Part shown: piece after piece, positions 51,388 through 63,500 of the stretch
Layout of the letters: every line of letters begins with the position of its first letter
How positions within the stretch are numbered: the stretch's first letter is position 1
Source: Dioscorea cayenensis subsp. rotundata
Taxonomy: Eukaryota; Streptophyta; Magnoliopsida; Dioscoreales; Dioscoreaceae
Length of the DNA: 64,000 nucleotides
Direction of reading: 5' to 3'
Assembly (NCBI RefSeq): GCF_009730915.1
Contig: NC_052479.1
Coordinates: 30,567,610 to 30,631,609, forward strand
Made by a program: the position numbers and the translations under genes
Notes under the pieces: model-generated
Databases searched by the model: none
Told to the model about the DNA's origin: nothing
What the model saw: only the letters and a program-made list of their open reading frames with translations

Positions 51388-51591
51388 CTAAGGATAAGTC
51401 TCAAGACGGCGAGAACAATTAGTGCAAGAGTACTTCCTCTTGTTCTTAATGCAAATTGGAAGACAACAAAGCCTACGAGTGCTCTCAAAGTCTGTTGCCA
51501 TAACCATCCCTCCACAATAAGGACACTTCCCTGGTGCTTCTTGACTTCCCAACACTCTCTCCTCTTCTTCACAAAGAAACACTAGACACAT
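51388..51591 (-). CDS. Small cysteine-rich zinc-ribbon-like plant protein
   Basis: An intronless 67-aa frame on the minus strand, starting at the ATG at 51591. After MCLVFLCEEEERVLG comes PGKCPYCGG (CxxC), then a second cysteine group RLCCLPIC and a third YSCTNCSRR (CxxC). Two CxxC pairs about 30 residues apart fit a zinc ribbon. Plants carry a family of small uncharacterised proteins with the same order: acidic start, APGxCPYCGG, a FLPxCxKxKRKY-like block, CxxCxRRL. Function is unknown. Codon use and the conserved layout support a real gene. An upstream in-frame TTG does not serve as a start. Confidence 0.85.
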   Translation of the reverse strand: MCLVFLCEEEERVLGSQEAPGKCPYCGGMVMATDFESTRRLCCLPICIKNKRKYSCTNCSRRLETYP

Positions 51592-53569
51592 GATCAATGA
51601 TCTCTCTTTCTCTTTAACTTCTTCTCTTTTTCTCTTCCTCTCTTTCTTTCTATCTATCTTTCTATCTTTCTTTTTATATATATATATATATAGGAATTAG
51701 AAAAAAATGAATTTATATATATATATATATATATTTGAGGGGTATAAATGGAAAGAAAGAAAGAAAGAAGAAGAGAAAAGAAGAAGGAAAGGACAAGGGA
51801 AAAAAAGCACCAACCAAATTTATTCTTTTGTACCAAACTCACACATTTGCTTGGTGTACCATTTCCATGTGAGGCTCTTGTTACCCAATAACATAATGTA
51901 TCCGTTTATTTATTATTAGTAGTACCCATAATTTATTTATTTATTTATTTATTGTTGTCAATTTGTGGAGTGTTTTGCTTTTAGTTGTTAATAATCCCAC
52001 CAACATAAATTTTTTTTAAAAAAATAGATAATTGCTTTTGTGCTTATGTTGAAGTGGGGAGTTACCCATATGCGTGTGTAAAACATTATATATGTGTTTG
52101 TGTGGAGGATTAGTTTTATGAGAAAATTCTTAGATAAATTATTTATGAATGTCTCTCACTACTGTTGTATTGAAATTCAACAATTAATATCATTCATAGT
52201 TAATATCATTTATTATGTTAATAATATTTTTAAACAATACTATGAATAATGTTAAGTGGGATAAATGATGTTTTTATAAATAATAGCATACTAAAAAAAT
52301 GAGATAAACAATATTTTTTTATCTCAATTATCTGATCTTCCATCGTTGTAATAATAAAATAAATTTCACCCATTCATCCTTATTTACTCCCCCTCCCCTC
52401 CTATTTAAATTGGTCATCTGTAGATACTTTACGCGTGTCCGTAGATGAAAAATGCCCATATATATATACATATATATTCAGAAATATACATAATTGACAT
52501 GTCAAATATGGGCATATGCATGGAGTGCAATTACAATCTCAATAATACATGTGCTCTCACCCCTGTGTAAAATGACATTCGAACCTATGTCTTTAGTCAA
52601 ACACAAATATCTTATGTAAAAAAATCCAATACCTATAGATTAAACGATCATTGATAAAAAAATAATATTTATTTATATACCAACTTTATAATATGGTTAT
52701 CGTTTTCTTATTTTTTTTTTCTGATATCAAATATTGAGTGCTTAAATTAAGCTCCCCAATTAAAAAAGTTGAGGATTTGTCACTTATTCATATTTATAAA
52801 AAAAATTAACATATCTATATTTTTTCTCACGGGAAAAAAAAATGAGGTGAAGTCTAGTAATTATAGTCATAGAAAAGAATATGAGAAAAATATGATATTT
52901 ATATAGTAATTACTCATTTATGTGGCGGTAGGCAAGAAAAAGGCCCAAAATTTGTAACTGTTTTAGATTAATACCAAACTTTAATGTAGGATTTTACAAA
53001 ATAAAATAAAATAAATATAAAACTTTGGAAATAAATGAACATAAGAACAAATATTATTATTATTATTTTTAGTTGAACAAGCAATGAATATACATTTGAA
53101 TGATATATATATATATATATTAAAAGTCTTGAACATAATATTAATTAATAGCGCACATGGATATAATTTGAATTTGACTGACATAGACATAGGCTGTGGA
53201 TATAAAATAAATGAAATGACAACCAAACTGTAAAATTAAAAGTAATTTAATGAAGTATTCATTTACTCCTACTAGAGTTTTCAATAATCCAACATTAAAG
53301 ACGTTACAACTAATTAAAAAGTTTAAATATGCATATAATAAGAAGCATGTTTAAGAGGAATATTACTATAGCTGGATTTAAAATTATTTTCTTTTGTTAA
53401 TAATATAATAATTAGACTTTGTTATCATTTAAGTTTATGTATAATAATTTTTTTTAAATATTAAAGGACAAAAATGCTATCTAACCCACTCGGATCCGCA
53501 TGAGAGAAAAAGGATCCGCTAACAAGGAGTAGGTGAAGTGAGGTTGAGGTTTGCTTATTCTCACCGGTT
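51592..53569. other. Promoter of the small gene and AT-rich spacer
   Basis: A TCTTTCTATCT pyrimidine tract at about 51600-51675 and TA runs near 51678-51692 and 51714-51734 flank the small gene's start and may be its leader and core promoter. Beyond that the sequence is AT-rich with no supported gene. Confidence 0.45.
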
Positions 53570-53960
53570 CACAGGTCGGAGAGAGGTGGGGGGTGGTGAC
53601 GGGATACACAAAGTCATGTCGCCGGTCACGTGATTAAGACTAGTGGGCATTGGCCGTACACATGTGTCGTTTAGTTGTTATGTGGGCCCCACTGGGAACA
53701 AAGAGATCCCAACCGTGAGATCGATTTAGGTATGGACGGTGGAGAATGGTTTGGGTGGTGTGGGGGCCCACATGTTGGGTAGTGGGACCACACGTGGCAA
53801 GTTTATCTTGCATCGCATCCTCGTGACTGTACGAACGAGTCTCGCACAGGATCGAGACTCGCTTTTGGACTTGTTTAAATGGGACCATAATTACTGCAGT
53901 GCAGGGCACTGCCACGTGATATTACACCAAGATCACGTGCACACGGCTTCATTCCCAAAA
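53570..53960. promoter_or_regulatory. Orphan promoter-like segment with four G-boxes and TCP-type sites
   Basis: Four CACGTG cores lie at 53627-53632, 53791-53796, 53913-53918 and 53934-53939. GTGGGCCCCAC-like and GTGGGACCAC motifs (class I/II TCP-site type) lie near 53680 and 53783. The segment is clearly GC-richer than its surroundings. No start of a known gene adjoins it: the nearest genes are the small cysteine-rich gene at 51.6 kb, whose 5' end points this way, and the 3' end of HDC1 at 55.3 kb. Open frames on both strands here have no recognisable domain. Confidence 0.55.
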
Positions 53961-54330
53961 ACAATGGAAATTGTTTTTTTTTAAAAAAAAACCCTTCTCC
54001 TGCTTCCCCAAAGTACACACACTATGAACATTGTTTTTTAGGTCAGGTACAGCGCAATTTAAGAAAGTTTTGGTACAAGAAAAATTCAAAATGGGAGACA
54101 GAGCAATTAAAAATATTATTATTATTATTATTTTAATTTAAATAAAAAATCATAATGATAGATTTGTCTCTAACTACCGACAATCACTATTGGTAGTCTG
54201 TTGTTACTATCGATCATCATCGGCCAAGTCACTGGTGTTATCCAACCATAGTCTATTTGAAATGAATTTCCAGATTAATAGAAAGGAAGTTTCATCCGAA
54301 TAAATCTGAATTTCTATTCTATAATCGACC

Positions 54331-54417
54331 AAACTATCTATGAGGCTGAAAGCCCTCACAACCTAGGCACAACGACATAATTATTAAGGGAATGCTCTAC
54401 CACTGAGCTAATAGCCT
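54331..54417 (-). pseudogene. Plastid-derived trnI-GAU fragment (5' exon plus intron start), NUPT
   Basis: Read on the minus strand, the segment has GGCTATTAGCTCAGTGGTAG and AGC, then TAATAATTATGTCGTTGTGCC, TAGG and TGTGAGGGCTTTCAGCC. This is the start of chloroplast trnI-GAU followed by the start of its group II intron, with scattered substitutions. The 3' exon is absent, so it is not a working tRNA gene. The differences suggest an old transfer of organelle DNA (directly from plastid, or via mitochondrion). Confidence 0.78.
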
Positions 54418-54438
54418 GTCGTGGAGGGACATGGCTTC

Positions 54439-54518
54439 CGACCATCGGAATAGTTTGGCCATTATTATTGGCTCACTTCGACCATCAGCATAGTTTGACC
54501 ATCATTATTGGCTCACTT
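54439..54518. repeat. 40-bp tandem duplication
   Basis: Two copies of a 40-bp unit starting CGACCATC and ending TTGGCTCACTT lie back to back, with a few differences. It adjoins the trnI fragment. Confidence 0.9.
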
Positions 54519-55333
54519 CTCAAACAGCATAAAGAGTATCATAGTAATTATTCATTCTTTGTGCCACGAAATATATTATGTTGTCCATTAAATATCAAAT
54601 ATAGAACAAGACAAATACTCAGTGTTATATTTCACCCATTCATACTTTGTTGTACTCATGTGCCAATGAAACCTACCCTTAATTTTACTAGCTCTGAATA
54701 TTTGTTCAACAATTTGCACAAAATTATCATTAAAAAAAAAATCACAAGAATACAAATGAAATGATTCAGCAATTTGATTTATTCCATGGAATGTGATGGA
54801 AATTCCAATTTAATAGTATTAAAAATCAAAGAAAGAAAGTGTTGTCTCTTACTGTAATTCAAGATGATCCAATTACTATTTAATGGAAAACAATATTAAT
54901 TATTCAAACACGACTCATTTATATATATTTTATAAAATAGACAGAGCATCCAATTTGTACTGATTAAAATGCATGGTAAAGTGTGACTTGGTCTGTTCAA
55001 AGATTAATAAACACATGGGCTGCAAACACTCAGTATTCAACCCAGTTGTTTTTTAAGTCTTGGTAAACTAATCAAATAAAGAACAACATTACAGTGTTAT
55101 CAATAAATCAATAAAAATATACATTATTATATACTACTACATTTTATAAATCATTATTAGAAAACAATAAGGAAAAATGATCAGAATGAAAGAAATGGTA
55201 CATTAATAACTCAATTAAAATGAAGATTGTTTTTGGGTTAGAATCAAGAGCTGAACTAGCACAAGATGGAATACATATTATAGATGGAAGGATGGTATAT
55301 AATACTTTACATTAAAAAGCATATATAAGGTGA
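54519..55333. other. Spacer and HDC1 3' flank
   Basis: No gene is seen. The part next to 55333 should be the HDC1 3' UTR. Confidence 0.5.
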
Positions 55334-58300
55334 CTAATTGGTGCCGGAAAGAAAATGCGCACGGGCGAGAATGTACTCCTTCCCAGCCACAAAAACACCG
55401 GTTTGCGACCACTGCACATCCTCCCAGCTCAAATTATCCTCGAGCACCTGCATAATCAAATAACCGAAAGGAAAAAAAAAAATAATAAGTACACAAATTG
55501 AAGGAAGTTCTTGGCGTTAATTGATCATTAACTAGTGCTTTCTAAACTCTTAAAGTATAAAGTATCATCTTGTACAATGGCAAATTATAATTGCACACAT
55601 GATTTGCTGGTTTACGACGAGAACATGTTATACCGAACAGGGAAAACGGAAAACTATCATACGGTTAACCTGATCATTTAAGATAATAGGAACTGTTGGA
55701 TTTGCAAGAGAAAAGAAAATGGTATAATACCTCTAGATGCTCGACGGGTAATGGGATTCCAACAGAATGCATTAGATTCTGAGGAAGAGGTATCATACAG
55801 CGTGACCATCGAAACACATCTGTAACAATGTCCCGGTCGTGATTTTTGTCACCGGTCTGGACATTATGATGTTTTTCCGGCTCTGTATCTGGTGGCTGGG
55901 TGGAACCTGGGGTGGTGCCAATGCAGATAGCCTTCTCTCCATTGAAGCAGAGCTCATACCTGAAATAAAGGATATTCTTACTTTTACAATGAAATTTTCT
56001 ACAATGATGAACATGCAGTAGTAGAAGTTGATTGCATTGCAAGTCAGACAGCTGCTATTAATACCAGATGGTGGTTCCATAACTAACAAATTTAGCACCA
56101 CAATTCAATGGATTATGACTAGTGTTATTGACAAGTTTTCACTGGCCTATAAATAGAATGTAATTAGTCCAAGAATTTAATCTAGTATACATATATATAT
56201 ATCTCTATAGTAGAAGGAAAAAGAAAGAAGATATTGTCAGTATTCTAAAGTAAAAACCTCCTTAAGATACAATCATTAGAAAAATCATACCTCTTAAAAT
56301 GTGTTTCAAGATACAAAACTTCACCCTTTTTAAGTCGAGCTGATGTATGGAACGGCTTCTTTAGTCCCTTGTCAGCCACTGCACTGATACTATATTTCAG
56401 CCTGATGCAATGAATAGAAGCTGAGTCAAGATATTGTGATAACATGGATGGAAAGAAACACAGAACTTGGTGGGCATATAAAACTAAAACATGATGGTGT
56501 AAATAAAAATTCAATTCCAATCAAAAGAAAATATGCAACAAGACTAAAAATTAGAAGTAGACAATGCAGTTAGACAGCAAATAAATAAATAAATAATGAA
56601 GGGAAAAGGAAAATGTACAACAAAAAAAAAAATCTGGAACGTGAAGAAGAGATGGCAGCAAGATCCACCAAACAAGAATAACAAGAAGATGCCCTTTGTG
56701 ATAAAACACACAACATGCACAATCAACTTGAGCAAAATAGGATTTTTCACAAGCCAAACTTATCATACACGAATACAAATATAATCCATAAATTGGCTAT
56801 TCTTGGATAAGAGAGCATTATCACATTAGTGGAGTACAAAATATTACAGAAGAATGTTCTCAGTTCAAAATGAAGAATAATACCAGGGTTCATTGCAGAG
56901 GTTGTACTGAACTGTCACTTCACGGACAAACCTCTGTTGCCGCAACGCATTCTGTATACATAATCCATGGCCTTTTCCAAATTAGAACAAGCAAAAAGCA
57001 AACTGACTACAGAAAATTCAGGCAAGTATCTCAATGATTAATATACTAAATTAGCATTGCATATTGTCATACATGAGATTTAATCAAGTCCTTTTGTCAG
57101 GAAAAAAAAATTTAAGGCACAGCCACAATCATTTCGTTCCATTACCAACATAAATTCAATTACCGATAACCACTGAAAGAAAAAGGATATGTACAACGAT
57201 GTAGAATATCAGAAGAATATCGCACTCTAAAAACCACATTACTATCATCTCCATTGGTCATTTAAGGCACGTGTCTATTATTGTCAATGAATCTTTCCAT
57301 CAAGATCTGTGCATAATTACTCAGGTTAATTTGGATATTGCAGTTGGAGGCCTCTGGACACCTGACTTGTGACAAAAGAAAATTTAAAAGAGGGCCACTT
57401 GGTTACCGAAGCTGCAGCCCTTGTTGTCATTGTCCGTTCAACAGACACGGGAGCAAGAGTAGGTTCCATTGCAGATGTATGTGTGAGATGAGCCTCTAAG
57501 TCAATTGTTCCACCACACTTCTGCCACATGACAGAAAGGTGAACCGCAAAGTCAACAAAAGAATGAGATGAAATACTGAAGACAAAAATCTACACACTCT
57601 CATGTTCAAGCATAAGAACACAGATGAAGAAAATGCAAACTATTTCAAGATCTTCATTAGAGTCCAACAACATCAAAAATATGCACCAAAGCAAAAGGTA
57701 TTACGCTACCTTGACTATGCAGCACCGCTCAACGTGAAAACTACAACCAATTCCAGCACCCCAACCACGGGAGCGGACATTGTTTCTCAGTGTTGAAGTG
57801 TAGCCTAAACAAACAAAAGGCAAGTTTAAAACAAGCTATACTCACCAAGTGAAAATACATTTAACTATTCACCAGCTACAAACAACAAAAATAATAATAG
57901 AAGCATAATCATCTCGAAAGATTTACCAGTAAAAAAAATTGCAACAGCAGGACAACCAAAACTATTGTTTAATCCTAAGATGTTGAACATGCTTGATTCT
58001 GTTTGATATGAGAATCTAAAACTATAACTAAAGAAAGCAGGTGATGCTCAATCAGACTGGCAGAAACTGACATTGAAAAAAATCCAGAAGAAAGAATCAC
58101 CATATCTTGCCGTAAATATCATACATGTAGGCATAAAAGGAAATGGAAACATCCTTCCTGGAATTCCAGGTCTTACCAGCAGCAGCAAGAACATTCTTTG
58201 CATAAGAGCTTTTATAAGGTAAATCATTTGTGGTTTGAGGACTACTACAACTCCAAAACAAGCACTTAGTAATATACCTGAATTTCCTACAAACATGCAT

Positions 58301-61300
58301 GTAATAGATCTAATAATGCCAGAAATCTTGTTTCTCTTCCATAGCCTTGCAGCATCTGTCAAAAATACTATGGAATAGATAGCATTTGTTCCCTTTAAAA
58401 TGCAAACTTACAATCTTGCGGGGGGAGAACTCGAACAGTTGCTCGTAATTCAAGAATGGGGGATGGAGGAGGTGATGATGTTGGGCGACAATAACCAGTA
58501 TGCATGAGAACTGCCAAAAAAGACCCATAAGATTGTTATTAACATTGGGATAAATGACATTTAAAAAAAAAAAAAAATCAATTGGCATACCTGCAACGAG
58601 ATCTGAATCATTTGTGTATATATCAGTTCCCCACAACTGGCCACCTCTTACCTGCACCATATGGCCCTTAGTCACCATAACGTTTTCATATTATATTTAT
58701 TCTAAAAGACCAAAAATTAGATAGTGCAATGAGGACAAATTTCAAAAGGTGCTGCCAAAAGGCAAAAGCTCATCAAGCTAATCATTCAATGATGCTTATA
58801 TCTTTAACTCTGAGATCTCTGTCTATGATGTGCTACATTTATCAATCTGTGGAGTATGAAAATGAGCCAAAGCAGAATGTCAAATTACAGAGACAAAATC
58901 CCCAATTCCAGAAGTTTAAACATGAAATCAGGAATCTGTAACATACTCACAAGCATGTGAAAACAAAAGCAAGGTATGATCACAGAAAAAGTGAATGAGA
59001 TAATGGATAATGGATGGCACAAGAAAATAACATTTGTAGTCTTCTTCTGAGACTCATCAACAAGCCGTCGGCTTTTCAAAAACATGCATGTGATAATATA
59101 CAAGGAAAGAAAACCAAAACAAGCACCTTTCTGTTAGCCAAGAAAACATGAACAATATATGATTCGGAAACAGAAAAGAAGTATTTCCTTGCCTATTTAT
59201 CACTTACTTGATGATTTGAAGAAGTCACATTTTCCGCAGGAATCCGAATTTCCAATGTTGGAAAGTTTTTTAGGTTTTCATCATTTTTATGCTCTTGAGA
59301 TACTTCAAATTCTTTCCAGGATTTAAGAAGCTCTTGCATACACTCACCAGCTTTGTAAACAATGGAACATGCTTCAGATTTACCTGCACTACTATAACTG
59401 GTTTAAGATGTGTACATAATGTGTAAAGGTAAACACATACTACCAACAAGTTCTTCTGGAAAAACATCAGTAACATTTATGTCACATAGCCGGAAAAGGT
59501 TCAAAATGGTATAAATTATTCTTATAAATAAACATGTTAAACCGTCTTCTTCTTCTTCTTTTAAGCATTTGTTAATAGAGAATGGTACAACTCACCAGAC
59601 TGCCAATAAAAAAAGTGATTCATGAAAGAGACAAGCATGATAATTGGCAAGAAATAATAAATCATACCCACTCAATAACAAATCCAGAAACTCACGAAAG
59701 TCAAAGACTTCAGCAAGTGGTTGACCCTTGACTATCTTGTCTCCGTGTGATAAAAGATGGCAATTAGGAGTGGTTAAGTAATACAAGATCAATTCTCAAA
59801 TTACATATAAAGGTGATTTGTACATGAAAAGCAGCATGTGAGGTTTTCTAATCAGAGAGTCACCGAAACTTATAGACCTCCTAATAGATTTAGTGCCACA
59901 GAGAGTGAGCAGCATGAGTTTAAATTAAGGGCATCAAATGAAATGGACTGTTAATGTCAGAAGAAAAAATGCTAACATGACAGAAAGCTGAAATAACTCC
60001 AATGGCACTGACGACAAGCTTCATATTAGACGACACATACTATTAAAGCAAAGATAGAGACAACAATAAGGAAGAAAATTTTTAGTGATCTAGTGATAAA
60101 AATGACACAAACCTCTATACTTACAATTTTGCTCATATTGCTTTGGTTCTCTTTTTGCCTTTCAGATTTAATTTATCATTAAGATGGGGGAAAAAGAGAA
60201 GAATCATGCATCATATGCGCAAGCTGATAAACCTTACAACAGCTTCTCAGGAAGTATGTATAAAGGATAATTTGGATGTCATTGCCAATTGGGAGACTGG
60301 ACATTAAGGAGCACTTTGAGAAGACACAACACAATGGGTATTGTGATAATACCATAAGAATTCAAGGACAGTTTGTAAGATGTTTGTAGAAATTGCTCAA
60401 AGCTAATCTATTGTCAGGAAGATAAATTTGAAGCAATAAGATTTCTTTCCAACTTGAAATTAAGAAATTGAGGCATGAGTCGCTTAAACATAAAATATAA
60501 GTATTTGGCTGACCTTGAGATCTGCAAATAAGAAAAAACAAGAACCCATCAGATGATGTTTAGTGAAAAAACAAAGATGCATATTAATGCAGCAAAGAAA
60601 TCCTAGATAGATGTATAAATGCAGGGGATAAAAGTTCTAACATTTAAAGTTAAATGAATCTGATTCATAACCAGGATACCCACATAAATTTCATGCCAAA
60701 AATGCAACTTACCCCTCCGAATCACGCATTCTCGAACGAAAGCGAGGTTCTCGATGAGGTGTTTGAGAAGTCCCTCTGGATCTTAACATTCTCCTACGCT
60801 GTTGAACACCAGAGGCAAAACTTTCCTTATCCTTTTCCACAGCAACATCTCCTTCCAGAGAAGCATTATCAGATTCCTTTTCATAAAACTTTCCATGAGG
60901 TTCAGACCTGTCACTTGCACCAATGTCCTGTTCTCTTTTTTTCTCCTTCAAGTCTCCATCATATGCTCTCCGACTCTCATCTTTTGTCAATTTTGGCTCT
61001 ATTACTATGGTTTCCTCAGTGGTCCTAACAGATCCATCCAGCAGCTCTGTCTCATTATAGACATTCTTCTTATCATTTACATTGGATGAGTCCAGCTTAT
61101 TGGAATCTAACTCCTTGTTCCACTCCTTTTCACCTTGAGCATCTTTCCGGTCCTTTTCTGTTTCTCTCTCCACTCTCATGAGATCCTTCCTTTCAGTACT
61201 GGCACTACCTAGCAAACTACTGCTCCGGCGGTCATTTTTATCCTTGTCTCTTTCTCCAAAATCTCTATGCTTCTCATCCTTCCTTTTCCTATCCCTATCT

Positions 61301-62061
61301 CTCAATTTATCTTCTGCTTTCAAATCAATTTTGTTTTCACCAACCGCCTCACGGCCTTCTGAAGAACCCTTATCTTCAGGCATTGAAAAATCTTTCCCAC
61401 CTTCTTCTGCAATTTGTACCCCGTGACGTGAAACTCGCCAAGAATCAAAACCACTGCCTTGCAAGTCATAATATCTTTTGCCCCTGTGGCCTTCTTTTCC
61501 ATCTTTCCAACTAATGTAGGAATGTGAAGTGGGGTAGCCTTCTTTTTCAGATTTTAAATCACCTTTGTTGGTGGTAAGAGGCCCCCTATCAGATCTTAAT
61601 TCTCTTTCTTCCCCTTTGCTGTCTAGTTTTACATCATGCTCAAGCTTACTGCCTTGAGAATCCTTCCTGGTGTCAGCATATGTCTCCCTAATTTCCGTCT
61701 TTGTTTCTCTATAATCAGCTTTCACATCTCTGACATCCTTGGGAATTCTGGATTCTGGCTTGCTTTCTGGAATAATAGGATGCTCCACAGGCATGTTAGA
61801 CGATGGCGACATCCGATGAATAAGGGATAATCTCTTATCAACGTCAAGCAAATCAGTGCGTTGAACTTTTGCCATTCGCCCATCCTGCCCAGGCTCAAGG
61901 GGTAGGTGAAAATCATTACTGCCTGGCTGAATCAATTTCCCAGAAAAGCCAGAAGATATGTTAGCTTCATCAAGTGTTCGCTTTGCTGGCGTAGAATGGC
62001 TTCCATCATCATGTGACCTCTTGGGAGTGCCACTCATACTGTTTGAGTTATTAGCACTCAT
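55334..62061 (-). CDS. HDC1: HDC1-like, Rxt3-domain histone deacetylase complex subunit
   Basis: Eleven coding exons on the minus strand (60713-62061, 60514-60521, 59208-59383, 58591-58651, 58412-58510, 57710-57804, 57407-57520, 56884-56951, 56291-56401, 55731-55959, 55334-55447) give 807 aa. HDC1 is the plant homologue of yeast Rxt3; it scaffolds HDA6/HDA19-Sin3-type complexes in the nucleus and tunes stress and flowering responses. The N-terminal half (one big exon) is charged and disordered, rich in Lys, Glu, Asp, Arg, with MSGTPKRSHDDGSHSTPAKR near the start. The Rxt3-like region covers the C-terminal 300 residues, with GGQLWGTDIYTNDSDLVAVL, HTGYCRPTSSPPPSP and CSFHVERCC. An 8-nt exon joins ...DSEG to ...SQGKSEA. 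The true start may be the second Met (62037), the usual family start. A 5' UTR intron ends at 62151. Confidence 0.93.
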
Positions 62062-63500
62062 AAAACTTTTTGACAGAACATATACAAGTGACGAGCTAGG
62101 CAATGGATGCTAACTTGAATTGCTTCGGTAGATATTTGTGTAGCACCTTCCTGTAAATAGAAATAAGTCAGTCGCAAAAGATAATAGCATGAAAAGGGAT
62201 CAGCAAATAGTACTACAAGGACATCTACATGGTAGACAATGATAAATTAAATATAGAAGAAAACATTGAACCTTCAAACAGTATTTGTAAATTACTGTAA
62301 TGCAGATGTCATCTTCTTCAAGAGATACTTCTCGGCTGTTCTCTGGTTCTTATGCTATGCACTGATGGAGTGTGTGAAAAGTGAACAGGTTTAGGAACTT
62401 CAAATTCATGCTGATACCAAAGTATATAATATTAAATTGCACAATAATCTTGATTAAAAGATATTACTAACAAAGCCACAATGGAAATAAAGCATTAAAC
62501 GATAAAACAACTCAGGATCGAATACCTCCAAAGAAGAATGATTAAAGGCATATCTAGAGAAATAATCGAACAATATAGGTAACTCAGAGCAATGTACAAT
62601 ACTGGGACCAGGCATGCCAATTACGGAAAGCGACAACAGAAATAAAATAGAATATCAATTAGTAGAAGACATATAAGACTTTGAGAACGGTGGCCGTTGT
62701 AGGGTTTTCAATCAGACAAAAACCAGTGGCTAGTCAAAAACTCAAGTTAAGACATTTACTCCAAACATGAAACAGATTAACACATGCTTTCCAGAATGAA
62801 AAAATCTTTCAACAAATACACGTTATCAACATCGGGAGTAACCATGAATCCACTCAAATCTCCTCAATGTGTTCCTTTCACAAGAAATCAAAAAGACTCA
62901 TCAGTCTTAACTAGTTGAATCCATTATCATATTTATACGCACTATTTTCAGTTAGAACAATACATTATATTTCTCAGCAAGAACAAGAGCCATACAGAAG
63001 CACTGCTTCACATACCACATCAAATTTCATCTGCAGAGATCTAAACACCAAGGGCAATGATTTCCATCACAAACAGCATCACTGACACAATATTATCCAA
63101 CCTTAATCACAAAAGATTTAAAAAGCAAAGTACACATATCGAAAGAAAACAGTATTGAAATCTCAACCACTAAAGCAAACCACCTAAAATCCAAAAATTC
63201 TGTAAGCAAAAACTCAATTTGGAACAAAATCAAACCAAAAAACCACAGATTCAAACATCGAAAACAGCAGAAGATCACAGGCAAAGGAGATGATGAAAAC
63301 ACACATATCTGTGAACAAAACACACAAATGAGCCATAAATCACATCATCAAACGCAAGAAAACAACATATAAAACGGAATTAAAAGAAGAAGAAGCACTA
63401 ATAAGACGGTAAATAGCTGTGCTTTTCTCACCGAGCGATGTCTTTGCGGCCACCTCTCAAGAACAATGCTCTCTCACGAGGCCTCTCTCTGTTGTCGCTC
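62062..63500 (-). other. HDC1 5' UTR with intron, and promoter
   Basis: On the minus strand an acceptor (TTTACAG) just above 62150 and a donor (GCTCG/GTGAGA) at 63432 bracket an intron of about 1.28 kb between a first noncoding exon (about 63432-63500) and the leader that joins the coding exon. The first exon is a CT/GA-rich leader. No coding exon is supported inside; open frames at 62454-62636 and 63093-63323 are judged chance. Confidence 0.6.

Noticed and set aside
53640-53984. Open frames on both strands in the G-box island
   Set aside because: GC-rich DNA lacks stops by chance; neither frame shows a domain, and no splice partner was found.
60654-61426. Plus-strand open frames over the big HDC1 exon
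   Set aside because: Shadows of the charged HDC1 exon; the reverse complement of Lys/Glu-rich codons gives Ser/Phe/Leu-rich frames by chance.
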